A DNA stretch of 64,000 bases from Bradyrhizobium sp. C9 (GCF_002532045.1 NZ_NWTG01000004.1:124001-188000); one strand, 5' to 3'; shown: positions 44,907-55,960, counted from the first letter of the stretch. A program made the numbers and translations. The notes: generated from the sequence alone by a model not told the origin.

Positions 44907-45686
44907 CTACTCCACCTTCGCCGGCGCGGGCTGCGTGGCCGGTTGCAACGAGGCCTGGTTGGCGATGCGCGCGGCATTGGCCATGCCGGCAAGCGCCGCA
45001 GCGCGCTTTTGATCGTTGGTGCCGGGCTGCACCACGCCGGCCGACATGATCAGCGTCGCGGCATCCTCGGTGCTCATCTCGATCTCGATGATCTTGCTCT
45101 TCGGCACGTAGAAGAAGAAGCCGGTGGTCGGGTTCGGCGCACACGGCAGGAACACCGAGATATGCTCCTCCTCGCCGGGGAAGCTGGAGGCGAGCTCGGC
45201 GCTCGGCGCCTGCGAGATCAGCACGATCGACCACATCCCGGGCGAGGGAAACTCAACCAGGCCGACGCGGCGGAAGCTCGATCCGTTGCCGGAGAACAGC
45301 GTCTCGAACACCTGCTTCAGGCCGCGATAGATCGCGCGCACCGCGGGGATCCGGCCGAGCAGCCGCTCGCCGAGATCGACCAGGGTTCGCCCGATCAGGT
45401 TGGCAGTGAGGAAGCCGAGCAGCGTCAGCGCGATGACGGCAACGATCAGGCCGGAACCGGGCAGCCCGAACGGCAGATAGGTTTCCGGCCGGTAAGCCGT
45501 AGGTACGAACGGCCGGACCAGATTGTCGACCCAGTTCACGAACCACCAGGTCAGATAGAGCGTGATCGCAACCGGTCCGGCCACCACCAGACCGGTCAGG
45601 AAATAGTTGCGGAAACGCGCCATCAGCCCGCGCGGGGCATCCGGGGGCAATTCACCCGTGACGGGAGGCACTTGGTTGGAGGTCAT
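44907..45686 (-). CDS. DUF502 family membrane protein
   Basis: A 259-residue protein with two membrane helices (YFLTGLVVAGPVAITLYL and VAVIALTLLGFLTANLIG, with the DUF502 motif GPVAITLYLTWWF between) and a soluble C-terminal domain (VGLVEFPSPGMWSIVLIS; FLPCAPNPTTGFFFYV). The family has no established role. It is convergent with recG (6 bases) and probably transcribed with glmS or from its own promoter; gene order glmS-DUF502-recG is usual in this group, to my knowledge. Confidence 0.85.
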   Translation of the reverse strand: MTSNQVPPVTGELPPDAPRGLMARFRNYFLTGLVVAGPVAITLYLTWWFVNWVDNLVRPFVPTAYRPETYLPFGLPGSGLIVAVIALTLLGFLTANLIGRTLVDLGERLLGRIPAVRAIYRGLKQVFETLFSGNGSSFRRVGLVEFPSPGMWSIVLISQAPSAELASSFPGEEEHISVFLPCAPNPTTGFFFYVPKSKIIEIEMSTEDAATLIMSAGVVQPGTNDQKRAAALAGMANAARIANQASLQPATQPAPAKVE

Positions 45687-45793
45687 TGCGGTTCCAAGGT
45701 CGTCGAAGCGGCATCGAAGCGGCCGTTGCCCACCACCCAGCTAAGCCATTCTGACGCATTTTTGAAGGGGCCGTGTGACGGCCCGGCTTGCGG

Positions 45794-47620
<1,827 letters not shown>

Positions 47621-47828
47621 GCGGTTCAATGTCCCCAAAAATCGCCGAAAATTTGCCAAAGCGGCGACACGGTCCCTTAACGGGAATCGCCGGTCGCAAG
47701 ATACTCAATAATTATTGCCGATTGCGACAGTCTTAAACGGCAAGGTTGATGCGGAAGGCTGGTTAATCGGGGCTAACTATTTTGGCAAGAGCGCGCGTCG
47801 GTGGGCGCCGCCTGCCGGCATTGAGCTC

Positions 47829-47996
47829 TTACCCATGCATCTTGGCGTAAGCGAATATGCTCACGAAGGCCCAGAATATCATTCCGCTGATCATCGACAC
47901 GACGTCGTGCGGCCGCAGACCGAGGAGACCCCACAGCCCGCGACCGGTCTTTGTGAAGATCGCTTCGACCAGTGCCTGGACCAGATAATCGATCAT
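47829..47996 (-). CDS. Tiny membrane protein (55 aa)
   Basis: A 55-residue protein (MIDYLVQALVEAIFTKTGRG in its first part) with a C-terminal hydrophobic helix (VSMISGMIFWAFVSIFAYA). GGGGTTGGGAACC precedes the ATG. Its start overlaps the stop of the next upstream small gene by four bases (ATGA), so the two are translated together. Function unknown. Confidence 0.6.
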   Translation of the reverse strand: MIDYLVQALVEAIFTKTGRGLWGLLGLRPHDVVSMISGMIFWAFVSIFAYAKMHG

Positions 47997-48268
47997 GGTT
48001 CCCAACCCCGGCCACGCAGCCAGACGTCGCGGCACGTGACCAGCATGCCGTGTAGTCCGGTCTTGAGGAAAAACAGATAGAGCGCAAACAGCAGCACGAA
48101 GCCGATCCGGTCGTCGCCCCAGGAAATGAACTCAGGCTCGTCGAATGTCTTCCGCGACATCATCGCGAGCTGTCCGGTCTCGGCCCATTGGTACAGTCGT
48201 GCGGCGCTGAAATACGTCACCACGCTGCAAAGGACGCCAATCAGAACGGTCGCGGCCTGGTTGCGCAT
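47993..48268 (-). CDS. Small membrane protein (91 aa)
   Basis: A 91-residue protein with two membrane helices: AATVLIGVLCSVVTYFSAARLY near the N-terminus (in part) and IGFVLLFALYLFFLKTGL near the C-terminus, separated by a polar, acidic loop. ATG 48268 has GAGG upstream; the frame is open to 48319. It is the first gene of a two-gene operon with the 55-residue protein and is divergent from the diguanylate cyclase gene. No family recognised. Confidence 0.6.
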   Translation of the reverse strand: MRNQAATVLIGVLCSVVTYFSAARLYQWAETGQLAMMSRKTFDEPEFISWGDDRIGFVLLFALYLFFLKTGLHGMLVTCRDVWLRGRGWEP

Positions 48269-48387
48269 GACGTGTTTTGCCTCGTCGCCCGCTAAGAGCG
48301 ATGAAACCGCGGACGGCAAACGCCGTTGGCTGCGTCAACGCACCATTAACGCCTTTCGGCGAGGGTGCCGCCGCCGGAGGTAGCCCG

Positions 48388-49605
48388 ATGCACACTGCGC
48401 ATGATCGCGAGGCGAGTCGCCTCGATACGCTCGCGGAACTCGACATCCTCGACACGCCGCGCGAGCTGGCCTTTGATCGCCTGACCTCGCTATGCCGCAA
48501 AATGTTCCGCGTACCGATGTCGACGATGACCTTCATCGACGGCCACCGGCAATGGTTCAAGGCCTCCGACGGGCTGGACCTGCGCGAAACCGACCGGCGC
48601 CCGGCGCCGTGCAATGTGACCATCACGCTGGACGAGCCGCTGGTCGTCCCCGACATGCTGCGCGACGCGCGTTTCGCAGACAACATCTTCGTGCGTGGAG
48701 CGCCGTTCGTCCGCTTCTATGCTGGCGCACAGCTCAAGCTGTCCGGCACCGTGATCGGCAGCCTGTGCGCAATCGACACACGGCCGCGCGATGACTTCGG
48801 CGCCGAGGAGACCAGCATGCTGGTCGATCTCGCCGCGATCGCGGTCGACGAATTGAAGCTGCGGAACCTGTCGATGCAGGACGGCCTCACCGGCTGCTCC
48901 TCACGGCGCGCCTTCCGCGGTGAAGGCGAACGGCTGACCGCGCTGGCGACGCGCCATGTCAGCCCGCTCTCCTGTGCGGTGCTCGATGTCGATCACTTCA
49001 AGCAGGTCAACGACACCTATGGACGTGCGGTCGGCGACATGGTGCTGGCGGCGGTGGCGGATGCCGCGCGCGGCGCGGTGCGCGGCTCCGACGTGGTCGG
49101 CCGGCTCGGCGGCGAGGAATTCGGCATCCTGCTGCCGCACACCAGGCTCGACCAGGCAATGGGCGTGCTCGAGAAGGTGCGCGCCGCCATCGCGGGAACG
49201 CGGATCGAGACGCCGGCCGGAACGATCGGCGTCACCTGCAGCCTCGGCGGCGCGGTGCTGTCGCCCGGCAACTGCTTCGACGACATGCTGCGCAACGCCG
49301 ACCTTGCGATGTACGGCGCCAAGCAGGCCGGCCGCAATCGGGCGCTGGCCTGGGTCGAGCGGGCGCCGTCGGTTGCGCCGACCGCGCGGCGCGTCTTCAA
49401 GGCCGGCACGATCAGCTTCAATGCCGGCCATTCTACGATCGACTGCACGGTGCGCGGGCTGTCGCGCGACACCGCGACGATCGAGGTGCTGTCGACCTCG
49501 GGCATTCCCGACCAGTTCAAGCTCGCGATTGCCGCCGACGCACTGTCGCGGGCCTGCCGCATCACCGCGAAGGCCGACAACCGGATCGAGGTCGCCTTCA
49601 CCTGA
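48388..49605 (+). CDS. Diguanylate cyclase (GAF-GGDEF-PilZ-like)
   Basis: A 405-residue soluble signalling protein. Residues about 20-160 form a GAF domain (LDTLAELDILDTPRELAFD, CNVTITLDEPLVVPDM). The GGDEF domain (about 165-300) has VLDVDHFKQVNDTYG and an intact GGEEF at 241-245, with the inhibitory I-site RGSD at 232-235. It should make cyclic di-GMP and be product-inhibited. The last 90 residues (RRVFKAGTISFN, DCTVRGLSRDTATIEV) look like a degenerate PilZ domain. The start follows GGAGGTAGCCCG. One protein thus may both make and sense c-di-GMP. Confidence 0.88.
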   Translation: MHTAHDREASRLDTLAELDILDTPRELAFDRLTSLCRKMFRVPMSTMTFIDGHRQWFKASDGLDLRETDRRPAPCNVTITLDEPLVVPDMLRDARFADNIFVRGAPFVRFYAGAQLKLSGTVIGSLCAIDTRPRDDFGAEETSMLVDLAAIAVDELKLRNLSMQDGLTGCSSRRAFRGEGERLTALATRHVSPLSCAVLDVDHFKQVNDTYGRAVGDMVLAAVADAARGAVRGSDVVGRLGGEEFGILLPHTRLDQAMGVLEKVRAAIAGTRIETPAGTIGVTCSLGGAVLSPGNCFDDMLRNADLAMYGAKQAGRNRALAWVERAPSVAPTARRVFKAGTISFNAGHSTIDCTVRGLSRDTATIEVLSTSGIPDQFKLAIAADALSRACRITAKADNRIEVAFT

Positions 49606-49756
49606 GCGGCGGCGCGGCTTCTCGGCAAGACTGCCGACACATTCGAAATTCTTCTCGCCGCAACGACACGGTGGAGATAGTTTCAAGGCAGCGTGACGAA
49701 GGGCCGCTAGTCCAGAATTGATTGGCGACACGTGCGTCGCAAGGCGAGTCACGGGC

Positions 49757-50350
49757 GTGGAATCAAGAATTGTATTGGCGGTGATCGTTCTCTCGGCGCT
49801 TCTGTGCGGACGCCGACTATTGACGCAATCAACCGATCTGAGTGCGTCGAGAGCGGCCAAATTGAGCGGAACGTCCGGCTTTCTGTTTGGGCTATTCACG
49901 CTGGCGATCGGCGTGGTGAATTTGTTTTTTGGCTTTAAGGACAGCCAATTGCTTTGGTTCTCGTTCCACGGAAACACCTTGAAGAATTGGCTTCCTTTCG
50001 AGGGGCACGAAGCGGCGTATATTTACACGGGGGTCCTGTCTAGCGGTTGGGTCTTGGTTGGCGCAGGGGTGCTGAGACTTTGGGCGGCCCTGCCGATCGA
50101 CAAGGAGAAGGATTTCGCCTCATCGCAATGGGTGGCCGCAGCCGCTGGCTTTGTCATATCGGCAGGCATGGCCGGATTAAGCGATCTGACGCGCGTCTGG
50201 GCCGTCGTTTTGGTGGTGGCCGGCTTTGCCGGGCCGCCCGCAATCATGGGACTGTTCAAAACCCGGAAACTGCGCGGACGTGAGATCCGTGCCAGTTCTC
50301 CTGCGCAAGTGCTTGAGCAGCACCAACAGCGGCCAGAGAGCAATCTTTGA
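49757..50350 (+). CDS. Hypothetical four-helix membrane protein
   Basis: A 197-residue membrane protein with about four to five helices (IVLAVIVLSALLCG, FLFGLFTLAIGVVNLFFG, GWVLVGAGVLRLW, WVAAAAGFVISAGMAG). Codon use is less GC-rich than that of the flanking genes (ATT, GTA, TTG, TTT are frequent), suggesting foreign origin. The start is unclear: GTG 49757 is used here, TTG 49718 is open. The stop shares a base with the ATG of the next gene (TGATG), so they are coupled. No family recognised. Confidence 0.6.
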   Translation: MESRIVLAVIVLSALLCGRRLLTQSTDLSASRAAKLSGTSGFLFGLFTLAIGVVNLFFGFKDSQLLWFSFHGNTLKNWLPFEGHEAAYIYTGVLSSGWVLVGAGVLRLWAALPIDKEKDFASSQWVAAAAGFVISAGMAGLSDLTRVWAVVLVVAGFAGPPAIMGLFKTRKLRGREIRASSPAQVLEQHQQRPESNL

Positions 50351-50604
50351 TGTCGACCGAACAGCCACCGCCCCTCGCAAAACCGTTCTGGCGCCGCGGC
50401 CTTGCCGGCTTCCTCGATTTCATCACCGTGTTCTTCGGCGGCGGCTACACCATAGGCGCCGCCACCGGCCAGACCACCAAGGACGGCTTCAGCCTGACCG
50501 GCGGCCCCGCCCTGCTGCTGTTCGCGCTGATCGTGCTGTACTTTTGTCTCGGCTGGAAGGTACTCGGCGGCACGCTATGGCAGCGCATCCTCGGTGCGCG
50601 CTAG
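50350..50604 (+). CDS. Small RDD-like membrane protein
   Basis: An 84-residue protein with two membrane helices. The beginning FWRRGLAGFLDFITVFFGGGY has the Arg and the helix Asp that give the RDD family its name (shown in part), and the end TLWQRILGAR carries the third conserved position. It is about half the size of a full RDD domain. It is coupled to the upstream membrane protein by TGATG. Function unknown. Confidence 0.65.
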   Translation: MSTEQPPPLAKPFWRRGLAGFLDFITVFFGGGYTIGAATGQTTKDGFSLTGGPALLLFALIVLYFCLGWKVLGGTLWQRILGAR

Positions 50605-50811
50605 CCGCGACGAAGCCCTGACGACGGTCCAAACGCGGACGTGCAGACAATCTGGCGCGACGGGAACGCGTTCGGTTCAGGGATGCCTGATTGCCGCAAT
50701 GACGCATCGCGCACTGGTTGCAGCTTCCGCGAATACCTCCCGGGGGCCATGAAATTGACAGGTCGGACCGCTACAGTCAGGGTCAACTGAACGCGTTCCA
50801 GCGAGGCCGCC

Positions 50812-52784
50812 ATGACTGACGTCGCATCTTCCAGCACCTCTCCCAATTCCTTCGAGGTCGAAACCGACGCGTCCAGGCGCTACTGGCACAACAGCAGCCA
50901 CAACACGCTGCCGCCGCCGGACATGATGGGCGCATACATGCGCAACCGTCCCGTGCCAAAGGGGCCGGTCGAAGCCCGCAAGGCCTGGATCTCGGCAGCG
51001 GCATCGCGGGACTGGCCGCGGCTTTCTACATGATCCGCGACGGCAGCATGAAGGGCGAGGACATCACCGTCCTCGACACGATGCACATCGAGGGCGGTTC
51101 GCTCGACGGCGCCGGCGATCCCGAGAACGGTTACATCATCCGCGGCGGCCGCGAGATGAACTGGAACTACGACAATCTCTGGGACATGTTCCAGGACGTG
51201 CAGGCGCTCGAATTGCCCGAGGGATACAGCGTTCTCGACGAATACCGGCTCGTCAACGACAACGATCCGAACTTTTCCAAGGCGCGGCTGATGCACAAGC
51301 GCGGCCAGATCCGCGACTTCTCGACGCTCGGCCTGTCGAAACCGCAGCAATGGGAATTGATCCGCCTGCTCCTGAAGCGTAAGGAGGATCTCGACGACAT
51401 CACTATCGAGCAATATTTCAGCTCGGGCTTCCTCGAGACCAATTTCTGGTTCCTCTGGCGCTCGATGTTTGCCTTCGAGAACTGGCAGAGCCTGCTCGAA
51501 ATGAAGCTCTACATGCATCGCTTCCTCGATGCGATCGACGGGCTGACCGACATGTCGGCGCTGATCTTCCCGAAGTACAACCAGTTCGACAGCTTCGTCC
51601 GTCCGCTGGTGACCCATCTGCGCGAGCGCGGCGTCAAGATACAGTTCGACACGCGTGTCCACGATCTCGACATCAAAGTCGACGGCGATGCTCGCACGGT
51701 GACTGCGATCCACGCCAAGGTGGGCGGCGCCGACACCAGGATTCCGGTCGGTCCGAAAGACCTCGTCTTTGCGCTCACGGGATCGATGACTGAGGGCACC
51801 GCCTACGGCGACATGGACCACGCCCCGGTTCTTGCGCGCGGCAAGCATGATCCGGGCGAAGCCAGCGACTGGACGCTGTGGACGAACCTGGCGAAGAAAT
51901 CGCCGATCTTCGGCAAGCCCGAAAAGTTCTACGGCAATGTCGACAAATCGATGTGGGAGTCGGTCACCCTCACTTGCAAGCCGTCGCCCTTCGTCGACCG
52001 CCTGAAGGAGCTTTCGGTCAACGATCCCTATTCCGGCAAGACGGTGACCGGCGGGATCATCACCTTCACCGACTCCAATTGGGTGCTCAGCTTCACCTGC
52101 AACCGGCAGCCACACTTTCCGACCCAGCCCAAGGACGTCCTGGTCGTCTGGGTCTATGCGTTGCTGATGGACAAGGAGGGCAACTACGTCAAGAAGCCGA
52201 TGCCGGCCTGCACCGGCCGCGAAATCCTGGCGGAGCTTTGCTATCACCTCGGCATCGAGGACAAGCTGGACGCCGTAGTGGCGAACACCAAGGCCCGCCT
52301 CGCCTTGATGCCGTACATCACCGCGATGTTCATGCCTCGCGCGGCGGGCGACCGGCCGCATCCGGTCCCCGCGGGCTGCACCAATCTCGGCCTGATGGGC
52401 CAGTTCGTGGAAACGTCGAACGACATCATCTTCACGATGGACAGTTCGGTCCGCACCGCGCGTATCGCGGTGTACACGCTGCTCAAACTCCCCAAGCAGG
52501 TGCCGGACATCAGCCCCACGCAATATGATATCCGGACCATCCTGAAGGGGGCCCGCGCCCTGAACAACAACGAACCATTCCCGGGCGAACGGCTGCTGCA
52601 CCGGCTGCTCGACAAGACCTACTACTCCCACATTCTTCCGCCGTTGCCCGAACCCGACGCCACGCGGCGCGGCAGTGCGGAGCGCGAGTTGGCGGGCCTT
52701 CTCGGCAAAGGCGATCAGGCGCTCGGCGCCATCATCGGCTGGCTGGAACGGATTCGGGAGAGCATCTCGACCCGCAAGGGCTAG
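50812..52784 (+). pseudogene. ohyA: Oleate hydratase, frameshifted
   Basis: Two frames together give a 657-residue oleate hydratase (MCRA family, FAD-dependent; water addition to the cis-9 double bond). The first runs 50812-51033 (73 codons, with [16 protein letters not shown]). The second runs from about 50991 through 52784 (ATG 51030) with [31 protein letters not shown] and [21 protein letters not shown] (in parts). The junction is at 50988-50991: one missing C turns Trp-Ile-Leu-Gly-Ser-Gly-Ile-Ala-Gly into an out-of-frame run. The lost stretch is exactly the FAD-binding [10 protein letters not shown]. The first frame ends in ATGA overlapping the ATG 51030. It is either a recent pseudogene or a base-calling error in a CC run. 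Confidence 0.85.
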
Positions 52785-52847
52785 AGCGCACGGACATGGC
52801 GGCGTCGCGTCCACGTCGATCGGAACACCGATGTCGGGCAGGACACC

Positions 52848-53642
52848 TCAATGTTCGACCCGGTAGAGCCGCCATCGCTCCGGCACGCCCTTGAGCTGGT
52901 GCGCGCCGCGATCCTTGAACTGGATGGCTGATCCTGGCATCAGGTCCTTGACCGCGCTCGAGACCAGCACCTCGCCGGCACGTGCCTTGGCGGCGACGCG
53001 CGCACCGATGTGAAACGCTAGACCTATCACCTCCGCGCCGCTCACCTTGTATTCACCCGCGTGCAGTCCGACCCTGATCTCGAGCCCGAGCGTCCGCACG
53101 GCCTTGACGATCGCGGTCGCGCAATTGATTCCGGCAGCGGGCGCGCGGAACGTCGCCAGCACGCCGTCTCCCGTCGTCACGACCTCCTTGCCGCGCAAGG
53201 CCTTCAGCTCGCGGCGAACGGCGGCGTAGTAGTGATTCATCACCGTTGCCCAGCGCGAGTCACCCAGCCGCGCGGCCTTTTCGGTGGACCGGACGATGTC
53301 GACAAAGAGGATCGTGGCGAGCGCCTGTTTGAGCTCCGAGCCTCGGTCCGCGGTCCGGCGCCGGTTCGCAATATTTCCCGCCAGCGGTTCATAGCTATGG
53401 CTGCGTCGCCGCGCGATGGCCGCCTTGGTGTAGTCCTGGGCGCGCGGCACCGTACGGCAACGGACGGTTTTTTCCTGCGGTGGAAACGTCCAGTAGACCT
53501 TGCGTCCGGCTCCAGCGCCCTGAACCTCCACGGCGCCCCATTTCAGGAAGACCGTCGAGCCAGTCCGTCGAATGCACCATGCCTTCGACGTGTATCCGGA
53601 CACGTTCGACTGATGGACTCCGATGCGAAGGAATTTGGGCAT
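52848..53642 (-). CDS. Class III adenylate/guanylate cyclase with WGR-like N-terminus
   Basis: A 264-residue protein. The C-terminal cyclase (about residues 105-264) has the two metal Asp positions in ATILFVDIVRSTEKAARLGD and VVTTGDGVLATF, and the family end HQLKGVPERWRLYRVE. The N-terminal 90 residues (AWCIRRTGSTVFLKWGAVEVQG, then GRKVYWTFPPQ and AAIARRRSHSYEPL; shown in pieces) follow the pattern of a WGR domain, including the central Trp-Gly but with Ala in place of the Arg. WGR domains bind nucleic acid ends in PARPs and others. The combination is unusual. The gene is single and follows the oleate hydratase on the opposite strand. Confidence 0.75.
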   Translation of the reverse strand: MPKFLRIGVHQSNVSGYTSKAWCIRRTGSTVFLKWGAVEVQGAGAGRKVYWTFPPQEKTVRCRTVPRAQDYTKAAIARRRSHSYEPLAGNIANRRRTADRGSELKQALATILFVDIVRSTEKAARLGDSRWATVMNHYYAAVRRELKALRGKEVVTTGDGVLATFRAPAAGINCATAIVKAVRTLGLEIRVGLHAGEYKVSGAEVIGLAFHIGARVAAKARAGEVLVSSAVKDLMPGSAIQFKDRGAHQLKGVPERWRLYRVEH

Positions 53643-53782
53643 GAGCGTCCGGCCGATCGAACGAGCGCTTGGGGACTAACCTAGGGCAAAACGTAGCCAT
53701 AGATTTCCGCATTGGCAACGGTGCTCGTTTCCGCGCCGATCAAAAGCGCCGGGCACTGCGATGTCTGATATCCAGCTCTTGG

Positions 53783-54847
53783 TCAGCTCCGGTGTTCGCG
53801 CCTCTGCCCATTCGATACGGCGTCAGCGTCGACGGACGGAATTGCCTCGTCCTGCGCTTTCGGCATCGGCTGTTCGCCATCGCGAAAGCGTGCCGGGGTC
53901 AGCCGGCTGCGGTCGACCGTGACGCCAAAGACGTCGAAGCGGTTGTAGTAGCCGACCACGTCGTGAAACTGCTTCGGTTCGACGCAGCGATTGAGATCGA
54001 TCTCCGCGTAGGCGATCCCTTCCTGGTCCTGCAATTCATCGCCAAAGACGCCACCGGTCGGATCGACGAAGAAGCTCGCCGCGCGAGGCGTCTGGTCGAT
54101 CACGTCCGCGATGGTCCTGTCGCGTTCAATCAGGAAGGCCCGCATCGGCGGGTCCATGTAGCCGGCGGTGACGATCCCGAAGACCTTGGCTTCGAAGCAG
54201 TGGGCGCTGGCGCGGATGCGGTTGGCGGCGACGTTGTCGAAATTGCCGCCGCCTGCCGGGCGCCTTGTGGGCCACATCGGCGGCCAGCTCGAGATGTGCA
54301 CCTGTTCGCCCTGCGCCATCAGCGCGAAGCGGGCCAACGGATTGGTATTCTCGCCGCAGATCAGCCCACCGATCCGGCCCTGCCGCGTCTCCGCGACCTT
54401 GAGGCCTGCGCCATCGCCCGACGACCACACCAGCTTCTCATAGAAGGTCGGAACCAGCTTGCGGTGATGGACCAGGATTTCGCCGGTCTCGCCGATCAAC
54501 AGGTTCGAGTTCCAGAGGCCCCCAACGCTGACGATCGAGCGCTCGCTGATGCCGATCGAGACGGTGACGCCGAGGCCGCGCGCTTCGGCGCACAGCCGCG
54601 CCACTTCCGGTCCGTCCACCAGCACCGACTGCTCCGCCATCCGCACGAACAGATCGTGATTGTCGATCGGCGGCCACAGCGCGGCCCAGACCGGAAAGGC
54701 GGGAATGTAGGTTTCGGGAAACGCGATCAGCTCGGCGCCGGCCCTGGCCGCCTCGCGCATGATGGCGACCGCCTTTTCGGTGGTCGCCCGGCTGTCGAGG
54801 AAGACGGGCGCGGCGTGGACGGCAGCAGCCTTGAAACGAGGGAGCAT
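53783..54847 (-). CDS. Nitrilase
   Basis: A 354-residue carbon-nitrogen hydrolase converting nitriles to carboxylates and ammonia. The catalytic triad is complete: E45 (AFPETYIP), K130 (HHRKLVPT) and C164 (GLICGENTN). Length and the CGEN sequence context fit true nitrilases rather than amidases or carbamylases. The long C-terminal tail is polar and typical of spiral-forming nitrilases. It is divergent from a LysR regulator gene with a perfect inverted repeat between them, which suggests induction by a nitrile or related signal. Confidence 0.9.
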   Translation of the reverse strand: MLPRFKAAAVHAAPVFLDSRATTEKAVAIMREAARAGAELIAFPETYIPAFPVWAALWPPIDNHDLFVRMAEQSVLVDGPEVARLCAEARGLGVTVSIGISERSIVSVGGLWNSNLLIGETGEILVHHRKLVPTFYEKLVWSSGDGAGLKVAETRQGRIGGLICGENTNPLARFALMAQGEQVHISSWPPMWPTRRPAGGGNFDNVAANRIRASAHCFEAKVFGIVTAGYMDPPMRAFLIERDRTIADVIDQTPRAASFFVDPTGGVFGDELQDQEGIAYAEIDLNRCVEPKQFHDVVGYYNRFDVFGVTVDRSRLTPARFRDGEQPMPKAQDEAIPSVDADAVSNGQRREHRS

Positions 54848-54919
54848 GACGAAAATTCCGGCTAGGACCAGGGAGGTGAAGCGGTATCATCCCGGCCTTC
54901 CCGGCATGCATGGGAATTG

Positions 54920-54937
54920 TCGCAAGGTCGGTTGCGA
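54920..54937. promoter_or_regulatory. Candidate LysR operator between nitrilase and lysR genes
   Basis: TCGCAAGGTCGGTTGCGA is a perfect 6-6-6 inverted repeat in the 162-base divergent region, 73 bases from the nitrilase start and 73 bases from the regulator start. The size fits the T-N11-A type core of LysR sites. This is a prediction from symmetry and position. Confidence 0.45.
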
Positions 54938-55009
54938 AGGATCGGAGCCGTCGGCGCGTTGGAACGGGAATTGCTTTCCTGACAGGGGCCGTAAATCCGG
55001 AGGCAGGTC

Positions 55010-55960
55010 ATGTTCGATACGATCAACTGGGACGATCTCCGGGTCTTTCTCTGCGCCGCTCGCGCCGGAAATTTGAGCCAGACAGCAAAGCGGCTGCGGC
55101 TGGATCATTCCACCGTGAGCCGGCGGATCGCCCAGATGGAAGCTTCCCTCGGGATCGCGGTGTTCGAACGCCACCGCACCGGGCTCAAGCTCAACGAAGT
55201 CGGCGAGCGCTTGCTGCGTCATGCCGAGCGGGTCGAGAGCGCGGTGATCGCCATTCGTGAGGAGGCCAGCGCCAGCGACACCCAGGGACTGATCGGGACC
55301 GTGCGGCTCGCCACCATGGAGGGGATCGCCTCGCTCTATCTGGCGCAACGCTTTGCGAAATTGCGGCGCACCGCGCCGCAACTCTCCGTCGAACTCGTCA
55401 CGTCAGCGCAGACGGTCTACGTGCACAAGCGCGAAGCCGATCTGTTCGTATCGTTTTTCCGGCCACCGGGCCCGGGCCTGATCTCCGAGCGCATCGGCAA
55501 GTTTCGGCTCGGGCTGTTCGCAAGCCAGAGCTATCTCGACCATCACGGCATGCCTGCAAGCCTTCGCGACCTCGCCGACCATTGGTTCGTTTCCTACATC
55601 GAGGATCTGATCCAGGTCGATTCGGTGCGCTGGCTTGCCGACGTCATCGAGGAGCCGAAGATCGCCTTCCACTCCAACAGCATGATCGCACAGATGAACG
55701 CCGCGGCCGGCGGCCTCGGCATCGTGATGCTGCCGAGCTTTGCCACCAACGACCGGCCCGACCTGATCCCCGTGCTGCCCGCCCTCGCCGGCACCTTTCG
55801 CGAGGTCTGGCTCAACGTCCACAGCGACCTGCAATTTGCCCCGCGCATCCGTGCGGTCCGCGCGTTTCTGAAGAATACCCTGAAGCAGGACCCCGACATG
55901 CAGGTCACGCTGGGCGATGCCCTGCCGCAGCCGCGCACGGCAGATTGCAAAAATCCATAG
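55010..55960 (+). CDS. LysR family transcriptional regulator
   Basis: A 316-residue regulator with the N-terminal winged HTH (INWDDLRVFLCAARAGNLSQ in part, TAKRLRLDHSTVSRRIAQME) and a C-terminal effector-binding domain (about residues 95-300). GGAGGCAGGTC precedes the ATG. Its position, divergent from the nitrilase, makes that gene its likely target, in addition to its own promoter. The effector is unknown. The DUF485-actP pair begins 79 bases after its stop on the same strand. Confidence 0.9.
   Translation: MFDTINWDDLRVFLCAARAGNLSQTAKRLRLDHSTVSRRIAQMEASLGIAVFERHRTGLKLNEVGERLLRHAERVESAVIAIREEASASDTQGLIGTVRLATMEGIASLYLAQRFAKLRRTAPQLSVELVTSAQTVYVHKREADLFVSFFRPPGPGLISERIGKFRLGLFASQSYLDHHGMPASLRDLADHWFVSYIEDLIQVDSVRWLADVIEEPKIAFHSNSMIAQMNAAAGGLGIVMLPSFATNDRPDLIPVLPALAGTFREVWLNVHSDLQFAPRIRAVRAFLKNTLKQDPDMQVTLGDALPQPRTADCKNP

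Noticed and set aside
47621..47828. glmS ribozyme or riboswitch upstream of glmS
   Set aside because: No conserved core was recognised, and the ribozyme is known mainly from Gram-positive bacteria.
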